From contig NC_056726.1 in NCBI RefSeq assembly GCF_019279795.1, positions 1,135,691,182-1,135,755,181 on the forward strand: a stretch of DNA of 64,000 bases. Direction: 5' to 3'. Of the stretch, positions 11,361 to 20,189 are shown in pieces. The position numbers and the translations under genes are program-made. Each line of letters begins with the position of its first letter. The stretch's first letter is position 1. The notes below the pieces were generated by a model. That model had not been told where the DNA came from. It saw only the letters and a list, made by a program, of their open reading frames with translations, and made no database searches. Source of the stretch: Protopterus annectens (lineage: Eukaryota; Chordata; Ceratodontiformes; Protopteridae).

Positions 11361-11419
11361 TACTTATATGCTCAGTAACTATAATAGCTCTTAAAGGAAC
11401 ATGCGCACTCTGATCTACA

Positions 11420-12439
11420 GTAATAGGCTAATATACGAGGCCACTTTTGTTTGTATTGAATGCCCAGTAGGTTTGGGAGAGGATTGTATTTCTGTTGTGT
11501 TACTGGAGTATGTACATATCATCTGGGTGGTCTGTGAGACTGATTTTGTTTTCTGTAAAGGAAATGATGGGGGGTGGGTTGTGACAAAAAGAGAATGGGT
11601 TAAAGAACAAAACATTACCAAAGGATGTAAGTAGGAGCAGAGTGGGTATCTCCCAGTAAGAGTCCATGTTTGCCAAAAACAATCAGCTGGACAGTCTTAG
11701 CCACAAGTTATTTTGGTAGGTATATGTCTACCCTGCAGTTTACATCCTCTGACCCTTTTTGAAGACCAAAACAGAGTTACTTTTGTAAACTCTACAGAAA
11801 GATTTTTTTTTTACCTTACTTTCCCTGAGAGTGGCAGCTATCAGTCCATTGGGTCCACAACAGAGTTGACAGAGTTATGTATATTCCTTGGGCAAGAGCA
11901 GTAGACATTAACCAAGTAGTCAATCAATAGTGCTTTGTGGTTCTAATTTACAAATGCTAATAAAGTCTCTCAATGGATTGTGTGTGTATGTGGAACTCAA
12001 TGACATTTAGTGGAGTGCAGGCACTTTCAGAGATAACTGATGAGCCAAAAATATTATGTACGGGTGGCAGGAAAACATAGAAAAAATACAAGTATTTTAT
12101 TAAAAATGGGGTGGCATTGTCATGGAAGTTTGACTCAGAAGAGCCATTTATAAAGTACTACTGGAAGCAGAGTTCTTTAAAAAGTCCAGTCTTTTTCTTT
12201 TTCTTTCTATCTATTCAAGCTCATGCAAGTTCCTTTGGATGGGGACACAGTCCTAATTGCTACAGTATAATATACTTCCTATCTGAGGATGAATATGCTA
12301 GTAATTCAGAGCAAAGATAAGAGCAATGTGTTTATAGAGGCACCCTCTTAACAGTAAAAAAAATAATAATAATAAAACAACATTATTACTGCAGTTAGAG
12401 TCATGTGAATTGACTAAATGCCCTGTAGGTGTGCATAGA
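11420..12439. other. Unannotated flank between Gypsy LTR and CR1-c
   Basis: No gene, RNA or element recognised. Open stretches at 11401-11634 and 12111-12320 lack domains and codon bias. A short (AAT)n-like run lies near 12360-12375. It may be host flank of the Gypsy insertion. Confidence 0.4.
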
Positions 12440-13691
12440 TGACATAGGTTCATAGGTTCATAGGTTTATACTAGGCTATCTGCCCTAAGGCATTTATAAG
12501 CCTAGCCCAAAGTTATGTGGCTTACGCCACACCTTATGTTAGAAATAATGTGCCCATTAGTTTGTTTTGCCTCTGTCCAGCAGTGACACAGAGATGATTC
12601 CTGGGGTAAACCTACGATCTCCCATCCACCAGTCAAGATTTCTCTTGAACAGAGCCAGCGAGGTGCTCTGCCTCACATGGACCGGGATTTTATTCCACAG
12701 CATGGGGAGTCTCTGGGTGATAAATCTATCCCTCCAGCACGTCCTATTTATATCTGTGCTAAGGTTTAAGTCACTTGCTCTAGTGGTTCTGGTGGATTTG
12801 GATTTTTTGAGGTGGAGCATGTCCATTAATTCCGGGTTGGTCATGGCCTTGTATGTCAGGCACAGGTCACCTCTGAGCAGACGGTATGCAACTGAATAGA
12901 GTTGGAGTTTCTTCAGTCTGGCAGTATATGACAGGTTTTGCAGTCCCTTTATCCTTTTGGTGAGGAACTTTTGGGATCTCTCCAATTGCAGCAGGAGTCG
13001 GGTGAGATACATCCCGAATGGGGCATTGTACTCGATCATTGATCTGATAAGTGAAGAGTACAGGGGAACAATGACCTCACTTGATCTGGATGTGAATCCC
13101 TTCATGATGAGATGGGCAATGTAGAAGGTCTTCCGAACCACTTTAGCAACGTGAGTGTCAAACGAGAGGCCACTGTCAACCTGGGTACCCAGGATCCCTG
13201 ATAACCTCTTCTGTGCTTAGTGGGTTGCCACCTATATGGTAGCTTGGGGTTACCTTGATTTTCCCGAAGGGTATGACTATACACTTTTTTGCGTTTATCT
13301 TAAGGCCATGGCTCTGGCACCAGCTATCAGTTTCCGTGAGACCCCTCTGAAGGATGTCTGTGTCCGATGTACTATCCACTATGGCGCCCAGTTTGCAGTC
13401 ATCCGCAAACTTTGTCAGCCATAGTCCTCCTATGTTTGCCTGTACTTCTGAGAAGTAGATGCCGAACAATAGGGGGCCAAGGACTGAGCCCTGTGGGACA
13501 CCACTTGTAACAGGCTTGGAGTCTGGCATGGCTCCAGCAACTCTAACCCTGTGGGTTCTGTCCTTTAGCCAGTTTGCAACCCATCTTGTGACATATGGGT
13601 TTACATTTAAGCTGGTAAGTTTCTCTATGATACCCGAGTGGGGTATTGTGTCGAAAGCTTTTGCAAGGTCAAGGTAGGCTGTATGGACATC
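12440..13691 (-). mobile_element. CR1 LINE (CR1-c), 5'-truncated, minus strand
   Basis: Minus-strand CR1 with its 3' end at low coordinates (AGGTTCAT repeats at 12446-12470, the complement of the CR1 8-bp tail). The 5' end is truncated within the RT at about 13690, next to the 17-bp repeat that bounds the L1-like insertion. ORF2 pieces are described separately. Confidence 0.85.
12557..13690 (-). pseudogene. CR1-c ORF2, C-terminal RT part
   Basis: The RT palm onward: HTAYLDLAKAFDTIPH near 13660, SGVPQGSVLGPLLFGIYFSE, the catalytic KFADDCKLG near 13415 and NAKKCIVIPFG, all in one frame (13176-13690). An indel near 13185 (RDPGYPG in place of RDLGTQV) shifts the frame. The rest (12557-13141) is intact through LIRSMIEYNAPFGMYLTR and WRDRFITQRLPMLWNKIPV to LLDRGKTN. 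It closely resembles CR1-b, so both belong to one subfamily. Confidence 0.85.
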
Positions 13692-13708
13692 AGAATAAGC
13701 TTTAAGGA

Positions 13709-13978
13709 ACAAAAACAGGGATGTCCCATGTCTCCAATCTTGTTTGCTTTAGCAGTAGAACGTTTTGTCATCTGCAATTTGTTTTAATTCCAAAATTAAA
13801 GGCATTAACATATTTGACCAATTTAATTCTAAAATAATGCACTTTGCTGATGATATACTTCGCACTCTAATTAGTTCAGAAAATTCATTACATGAACTAA
13901 ACTTATTAATAGAAGAATTCTATCATATTTCAGGTTTAAAGGTTAATAGCTCTAAGTCAAATCATTTATTGTTAAACG
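13709..13978 (+). pseudogene. L1/Tx1-like RT palm fragment
   Basis: The first L1 piece shows QGCPMSPILFALAVERF (the L1 QGCPLSP-LLF block) at about 13717-13766. After a one-base shift it continues with KIMHFADDIL (the catalytic FADD at about 13840) and FYHISGLKVNSSKS, the usual post-palm block of L1/Tx1 RTs. It differs clearly from CR1 RT (SGVPQGSVLGP / KFADDCKLG). The 5' truncation falls just before the QGCP block. CR1-d begins at about 13979 with a short shared CGGGCC at the junction. Confidence 0.75.
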
Positions 13979-16500
13979 GGCCTGTGGAAAATACGTCCCA
14001 GACCGCAGAATCCTTTATAAACGCATTCTATAAACACCTTCAGGATGCATGGATCATGCGATCCCAAATAAAACCAAGACCCAATCCTCCAAAGGCAGAC
14101 GTCCTGTCTGGTGGACCCCAGCCATAAACAAACTATACAATAGAAGGAGGAAGCTACTAAATGATAGAGCAAAATCCCAAAAAGGGAAGGCATCACTGAT
14201 CAGTATTAGCAAAAAACTACAGGCACTCATAAAATTGTCTAAGGCCAGCTTCGAGAGAAAAATTGCACAGGACACAAAGGATAATCACAAGGCTTTCTTT
14301 AGTTATGTTAGGAACCTGGGTGGTAATTCCCAGATATGCTCAGAATTAGTCCTAAATGACAAAAAATACACCGAACCCACAGACATTGCCAACATCCTAG
14401 CTGACAGGTTCAGTGCAAACTTCTCCCCCCCCTTCCCCACCAAAAGGGCAAATATCTATCCAGGCAGAGTGCTGCCCCCCTGACATCTTAGATGCTCAGG
14501 TAAGAGCCGCCCTCTCCAAAGCAAAAAACACAGCATCAATGGGACCAGACGGTGTCCCGGGCTGCGTCCTACATGAACTCCAAGAAGAGCTAAACCCAAA
14601 CATAAAACTACTGTTCAATCTCAGCCTTACTACAGGATATGTAACCAAAAAACTTAATTACAACTTGAATGAAAAACAGCAAGATGTAGTTGTCGATGCC
14701 AATGAGGAGATGAAGCAACCCCGAAACTGTAAAAATATACTTATAATGTCCAACCAACGTAACGGAAAGCCACCACACGAACTTTGCAGCAAACACTTCT
14801 TTATTGACCTAGGTTTCGTCCTTGCGAACTTCTTCAGAATACATAATGCTGTTTCAACACACCAAATTTATACCATGTCGCATATTGAATAATTGTTTAA
14901 TTAATATCCTTAATTTACTTCAATGAACTTTTTAAAAAAGAAAATGACTCTGTTAAAAATCATTGTATATCAGTAAACTGCATAATGCTTTCCCGATTCA
15001 AATACCTATACTCCATTAAAATTATATTATATGCACTTGTACACTTTAAAAACTGCTAAATAATTATACATTTAATCTCAATCTCAGCCTTACTACAGGA
15101 TATGTGCCCAAAGAGTGGCATACAGCAACAGTGGTCCCTCTCCATAAAGGTGGTGCCTCAATGGATCCTGTAAACTATCGTCCCATGAGTCTGACTAGCT
15201 TGTTATGCAAAGCTATGGAAAGGATCATCATGGACCTCATAAATAAAGATATTGGGGACCTACAGACACTGGATCCTACCCAGTTTGGCTTTGTTAAGGG
15301 CAGATCTTGCCTCTTAAACCTGGTTGATTTCTTTGAAACAGTCACCAAGGCCATTGACGAGGGGAAGATGGTCCACACAGCCTACCTGGACCTCTCAAAA
15401 GCCTTCGATACAATACCCCACTCGGCATTATAGATAAGCTCACCAGCTTAAATATAAACCCCTATGTCACTAGATGGATAGCAAACTGGCTCAAGGACAG
15501 AACCCACATGGTTAGAATTGCTGGAGCCATGTCAGACTCCAAACCAGTTACAAGTGGTGTCCCACAAGGCTCGGTCCTGGGACCTCTCTTGTTCGGTATA
15601 TATTTCTCGGAGGTACAGGCCAACACGGAAGGACTGTGGCTGACCATGTTCGCAGATGACTGCAAACTGGGCGCCATAATCAACTTTCCAGCCAACACAA
15701 GCATCCTCCAAAAGGGCCTCATAGAAACAGACAACTGGTGCCAGAGCCATGGCCTCAAGCTAAATGCCAAAAAGTGTATAGTCATCCCCTTTGGCAAAAG
15801 CAAAGTGCCCACAAATTACCACATAGGTGGTAATCCATTAAGTACAGAAGAAGTATTTAGGGACCTGGGGACCCAAGTTGATAGCAATCTCTCATTTGAC
15901 AACCACGTGGCCAAAGTGGTTAGAAAAACATTTTATATAGCCCACCTAATCATGAAGGGATTCACATCTAGTTCAGGGAAGGTCATCGTGCCTCTTTACT
16001 CATCCCTCATCAGGCCCATAATTGAGTACAATGCCCCATTTGGGATGTACCTTACCAGACACCTGCAGCAACTGGAAAGACCCCAACAGTACCTCACCAA
16101 GAGGATCAAAAGGCTCAAACAGATGCCATATGCTGCCCGGTTAAAGAAACTCCAGCTCTACTCAGTGTCATACCACCTGTTCAGAGGCGATCTGTGCCTG
16201 ACATATAAAGCCATGTCCAACCCGGAATTAATGGACATGCTGCACCTCAGAAAATCCAAATCCCATCGAGCTACGCGCATGAGAGACTTGAACCTCAGCA
16301 CTGAAATAAATAGGACATGCTGGAGGGACAGATTCATAACCCAGAGGCTCCCTTCACTCTGGAATAAAATCCCTGTCCAGGTTAGGCAGAGTCCCTCATT
16401 GACTCTCTTCAAGAGGAATCTTGATGAGTGGATGGAAGATCGTAAGTTTACCCCGGGTATCACTTCTGTGTCACTGTTAAACAGAGGCACAGTATACTAA
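13979..16500 (+). pseudogene. CR1-d ORF2, RT part
   Basis: The linker starts VENTSQTAESFINAFYKHLQ. There is an indel near 14045, then WWTPAINKLYNRRRKLL. A frameshift lies in the C-rich run at 14424-14440, followed by SMGPDGVPGCVLHELQEELN. The 435-bp insert follows. RT resumes at 15104 (KEWHTATVVPLHKGG, YRPMSLTSL, DPTQFGFVKGRSCLLN), with a one-base loss near 15428 (HSAL then stop). A long open stretch 15508-16500 then covers SGVPQGSVLGPLLFGIYF, the catalytic block MFADDCKLG and the C-terminal region to LLNRGTVY. The active site is preserved, but the gene is broken at four places. Confidence 0.85.
14644..15078 (-). mobile_element. Short PLE-derived insert in CR1-d, with 27-bp direct repeats
   Basis: A 435-bp non-CR1 segment interrupts the CR1 RT. 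The same 27 bp of CR1 sequence stands on both sides (14617-14643 and 15079-15105), which looks like a long target duplication. On the minus strand at 14812-14837 there is a hammerhead-like core: CTGAAGA, then a short stem GTTC-GCAA-GGAC, then GAAA. It is followed by a TTTATT stretch as in the other PLE ends in this window (47631-47660, 49733-49764). No protein is encoded. I call it a PLE-derived (pLTR-type) remnant by this resemblance only. Confidence 0.5.
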
Positions 16501-16616
16501 CCTCAAAAAAGGACATAGCAAAATAAATTTAAAATGGGTGGTGAAAGCCAAACACATTCTGGCTGGGCTTATAAATGCCCTAGGGCAGATAGCCTAGTAT
16601 GAACCTATGAACCTAT

Positions 16617-17835
16617 AAAAATGATTTTACTTCCAAAAATAAATTATATCGCACTAGCAATTCCGATAATACCCACTAAAAAATTGCTAAAGGAGTTAAA
16701 TAAAATTTTCATAAACTTTCTATGGTACCCAAAAAGAAATAAAATAGCTTTCCTAAATCATATTAGGCCATGGGGACTGGGAGGAATACATTTTCCTGAC
16801 TTAGAATCTTATATTAAAGCTTCCGTTTTCAAAATGGTTATAAATTGGTTAGATCCTAAAATAGGCTAACAAAAAAATTACAACTAAATGAACAAAATAA
16901 TAAATGTTTCCATAGTCTATGTACTAACTTGCAATATAACATTACTAAACCTACCAATCTTAATTATATAAATTATATTTACAATACCTTTAGGAGTTTT
17001 GTACATAATAATATTGATGTTAAACTATGGTTACAGTTATTATATCCTTTTGGAATCACTAAAACTTCTTCAATAACATTCATATAAGTACTCAATACAT
17101 GGAAATCAAAACAAGTTATATGCTGGTACCAATGTATGAGAAATTTGATAGTTATGGATATATGTCAATTAATCAACACATTTGATTTATCAAATTCAGA
17201 TTGGTTGGCTCTTAGTAGCCTACTTCTCTATGCCCATGATCTATGCAGAACAATAAATAGCACCTCTTTTAAATATATGCCTAAATTTATATTTCTTCTA
17301 CATGAAGTACTATATAATAATTTTAACTGGAAAATTTTAACTTCAAAAGTATATAACATCAATATTGTCTACAAAGCTACTCCTAATCAGAGGTTTTGGA
17401 ATTTTATTTTGAAAGATCATCCTATAATGTTAACAAATAAGAATAAATCTAATCTTTTATATTCTGTTAAATTAACTTCCAATACACAAGTTTGGAAAAT
17501 CTTCTCATGGAAAATTTTGCATAGAGCATTCCATACTCCCAACAAAATAGCCAGATTTAACAAATCAGATGATATAACATGTTGGAGATGTTTAATAAAA
17601 TGTAAACCTGACTGGTCTCATATCATGTATGATTGTCTACTCATTAAGAAATTTTGGGATGATATTGATGATTTTCTACAAGCTATTTTCACAGATTCTT
17701 TCCATTTGTCAAAGTTATTAATTCTTTTGAATGCAAATGAAACTATTATGAAAAAATAGACCTTTATCTTCTCTGAACTATTTTGGCAGTTGCTAAGAAA
17801 TGTATCTCAAGAAAATGGAATTCTTCTTTCACTCC
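16617..17835 (+). pseudogene. L1/Tx1-like ORF2 C-terminal region
   Basis: The second L1 piece. It starts KMILLPKINYIALAIPI, matching the LPKxLYLFQxLPI region of L1-type ORF2, then a GGIHFPDLESYIKA block (the GGLxLPDxxxYxxA region). The open stretch 17136-17759 carries WKIFSWKILHRAFHTPNK, a CWRC...H..YDC zinc-knuckle block and FWDDI, all standard for L1/Tx1 C-termini. After a TAG at 17757 it continues as AVAKKCISRKWNSSFTP and is then cut by CR1-e. About 100 residues usually found between the FADD region and KMILLPK are missing at the CR1-d site. Stops lie at 16869 and between 16870 and 17135. Confidence 0.75.
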
Positions 17836-18775
17836 AAAGGGCAGCTTCAGGTGTACTCTCCAGTCCAGCTGGTGAATCTGGGCATCTTGAAGCAATGTTA
17901 CAATTGCCTCATGTACACAGATAACCCTCTCCTCTTTCCAACAAACATGTATGTATGTGAGAGATGCAACTATACAGCCAAACTGAAGGCCAAGCTCTCT
18001 CAACCCAAGACTGGAACAGCCAGTCATAAGGAGAAGGGAAACACTTGCACCACACTACCAGTATCACATAGACCAGTCATATCTGCACCAGTAAACAACA
18101 CACATAAATGCACAAAAACATACTCGGAGGCTCTAAACAAAAATCTGCCATAGCAGCAGAGATCTCCAAAGCAGAAATCCAAGCAACCTCCACCCCCCAA
18201 CAACAACCAGGTATCACATACTTCACAAAGTCAGTGTGCCATGCAATCTCAGCCCTTAAGGCTAAATAACACACCCAATACACTAGTAATAGGTGACTCT
18301 ATTGTCAGGCATACTGACGTCCCACTCACTAGACTGAACAAGGAGAAGGTTACTGTAAGCTGCCTGTTGGGTGCCAGGATCCACCACATAACTCAAGCAC
18401 TCAGGTCACTCCAAAACAGGTACAGATATGACTCTGTCATTGTCCATGTTGGTGTGAACGACCTGAGACATACCTCCCTGGACTACATGAAAAGAGACAT
18501 AGAGGAGTTCTCTGATCATGTAGCCCAGGCCAGTATGACCCTGACCCCGATTAGCATCTTGCACTCACCAAGAATGATGCCACAGTACAAAGATAAAATG
18601 ATCAATTTTTACAATTGGCTAAGCTATTGGTGTCATTCAAAGGGGATCCAGTGTCTGTCAGCCTGGGATGAAATACTCGACAAGGCACGTTGCTTCGCCC
18701 TTAGGCTTTCGAATACTGGCTAAGGCTCTTGCCACCCCCATAGTGTCTTTTTTAGGCATGGCTCAAAAGACAAAC
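17833..18775 (+). pseudogene. CR1-e ORF1: zinc-finger-like N-terminus and SGNH esterase
   Basis: CR1 ORF1 is an RNA-binding chaperone-like protein, often with an esterase domain. Seen here: an N-terminal CYNCLMYTDNPLL...CERCNY cysteine module, a low-complexity linker, then TLVIGDSIVRHTDVP (SGNH block I with the catalytic Ser) and VIVHVGVNDLRHTS (GxND block). One in-frame TAG at 18151-18153 splits it, where CR1-f has AAG after a silent base. A deletion of roughly two dozen bases near 18692 removes the DxLHLSP block that supplies the catalytic Asp/His, and a stop follows. The esterase is therefore inactive here. Confidence 0.8.
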
Positions 18776-18789
18776 CCACCTCCATAAAC

Positions 18790-19001
18790 AACACAAGAAA
18801 CCAAAAACTGAGGGTAATGCTACTCAATGCCAGAAGTCTAAACCTCAAAATGCATGCACTCGAGGCACTCCTCAGTATGGAGAGAATCGATATCTGTGCA
18901 GTAACCGAAACCTGGTTCAAGGCTCCAGAGAGCACCCCAGCACTACCAGGCTATAACTCATACCATACCTTTCGGCCCCAAAACCCAGACCTGAAAGAAA
19001 G
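18790..19001 (+). pseudogene. CR1-e ORF2 start (APE endonuclease N-terminus)
   Basis: Reads KLRVMLLNARSLNLKMHAL and then DICAVTETWFKAPEST: the first two APE blocks, Asn and the metal-binding Glu of TETW. It stops at the CR1-f insertion after NPDLK and continues at 23116. This is the same domain arrangement as in chicken and turtle CR1. Confidence 0.8.
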
Positions 19002-19197
19002 TTACTGTTTGTCGTTTTTGTATTTAAGTTACCTGTAACACATTGCAATTAAGTTACCTGGCACTTGCTCACTAAGCAATTATATAAGTCATCACTAAAA
19101 ATTAAAAGCACTACACCCTCACAAACTCCCCTTGAGTACCTTGTTCCCCATTGGCCCTAGTTTTCAATTATAAAGGAATTCCCAATACTATTCTAGC
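19002..19197 (+). promoter_or_regulatory. Probable CR1-f 5' UTR (internal promoter region)
   Basis: This 196-bp stretch has no counterpart in CR1-e, whose own 5' end is truncated at the ORF1 start. It directly precedes the ORF1 ATG at 19198. LINEs carry their promoter in the 5' UTR, so this is where one would sit. I see no clear promoter motif. Confidence 0.4.
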
Positions 19198-20172
19198 ATG
19201 TCCAAAGGTCAGTTGTCAATCTCCTCTCCGGTCCAGCTTTTGAATCTGGGAATCTTGAGGCAATGTTACAACTGCCTCATGTACATAGACAACCCTCTCC
19301 TCCTCCCAACAAATTCCAACACATGTGAGAGATGCAACCATATAGCCAAACTGGAGGCTAAGCTCTCTCAACTCAGTACTGGCATTACCTGTCAGGAGGA
19401 GAAGGAAACCACACTCACTACAATTCCAGTCTCACATAGACCTACCACGACAGCAAAGCAAACACATAATCACACAAAAACATACTCGGAGGCTCTAAAT
19501 AAAGATCTGCCTAAGCAGCAGAGACCTCCAAAGCAGACACCCAAGCAACTGCTACCCCAAAACAAAACACGTGCAACACATATCTCATAAAGCCAGTGTG
19601 CCGAACAGTCACAGCCCTTATGGCTAAACAACACACCTGATACACTTGTAATAGGTGACTCTATCGTCAGGCACACTGACGTCCCGCTCACCAGGCTGAA
19701 CAAGGAGAAGGTCACGGTGAGCAGCCTGTCGGGCGCTAGGATCCGCCACATAGCACAAGCACTCAGGTCACTCCAAGGCAAGTACAAATATGACTCAGTC
19801 ATTGTCCATGCTGGTGTGAATGACCTGAGACGTACCTCCCTGGACTACACGAAAAGAGACATAGAGGAGCTCTTTGAGCATGTAGCCCAGGCCGGTATGA
19901 CCCTGACCTTGAGTAGCATCTTACCCTCACCAAGAATGATGCCACAATATGAAGACAAGATGATCAATTTCAACAATTGGCTTAAGTATTGGTGTCATTC
20001 AAAGGGGATCCAATGCCTGTCAGCCTGGGATGATATGCTCAACAAGCCACAATGCTTCACTAAGGACAGCTTGCACCTGTCACCCCTGGGCTTTCAGATA
20101 TTGGCAAAGGCAATTGCTACCCCCATAGTGCCTTTTTTAGGCAAGGCTCAAAAGACAATCCCACCTCCATAG
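19198..20172 (+). pseudogene. CR1-f ORF1, one in-frame stop
   Basis: A 325-codon ORF1 in a single frame, broken only by TAA at 19588-19590. N-terminus: MSKGQLSISSPVQLL, then the cysteine module CYNCLMYIDNPLL...CERCNH and a basic, Gln/Pro-rich linker. The C-terminal SGNH hydrolase has VIGDSIVRHTDVP (Ser), SLSGARIRH (Gly block), VIVHAGVNDLRRTS (Asn block) and DSLHLSPLGF (Asp/His block), so all catalytic blocks are present. It ends at 20172, about 20 bp before ORF2 similarity begins. Known: esterase domains in CR1 ORF1 are thought to act on lipid or membrane. The role is unproven. Confidence 0.85.
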
Positions 20173-20189
20173 GTATCACAAGGGATAAG

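Larger units (their letters stand above)
1..11419 (-). mobile_element. Ty3/Gypsy LTR retrotransposon, 5' part, interrupted by a DIRS-like element
   Basis: This is a minus-strand Gypsy-type retroelement reading from a 5' LTR (10384-11419) through a leader, gag, protease and the start of reverse transcriptase, then leaving the window at base 1. A DIRS-like element at 1986-9477 cuts gag in two. The gag frame found above 9478 is continued by the frame below 1986, so the two outer parts were once contiguous. A MITE sits inside the LTR. RNase H, integrase and the 3' LTR lie outside the window. Seen: motif order and strand. Known: LTR-gag-PR-RT order of Metaviridae-type elements. All coding parts carry stops or frameshifts, so it is a dead copy. 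Confidence 0.75.
10384..11419 (-). repeat. Gypsy 5' LTR, split by a MITE
   Basis: Bases 10384-10522 and 11363-11419 resemble the complete LTR at 63038-63322. Shared blocks are ACAAACACATCA, AACTGACTG, CTACTACACA, TTGCTTGCACGTGCT and, at the other end, CTCTTAAAG and CACTCTGATCTACA. In minus orientation the LTR starts TGTAGATCAGAG and ends near TGTAACA, giving TG...CA ends. Without the 838 bp of MITE plus duplicated TA it would be about 198 bp, shorter than the 285-bp relative, so there are internal deletions. Confidence 0.65.
13979..16616 (+). mobile_element. CR1 LINE (CR1-d), 5'-truncated, inserted in the L1-like element
   Basis: Plus-strand CR1 from the linker upstream of RT to a typical 3' tail ending in GAACCTATGAACCTAT at 16595-16616. 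L1-like sequence lies on both sides. It is itself interrupted by a 435-bp PLE-derived insert at 14644-15078. Confidence 0.85.

Noticed and set aside
11401-11634. Overlapping open stretches on both strands in the flank of the Gypsy LTR
   Set aside because: No motif, no splice signals, and similar lengths on both strands, as expected by chance.
12567-12899. Recurring 110-codon open stretch (MPLSSSDTEM-type) on the strand opposite to each CR1 C-terminus (also at 8983, 16158, 22658)
   Set aside because: It is the exact complement of the conserved CR1 RT C-terminus and recurs only because that region is conserved. It has no start context or domain of its own.
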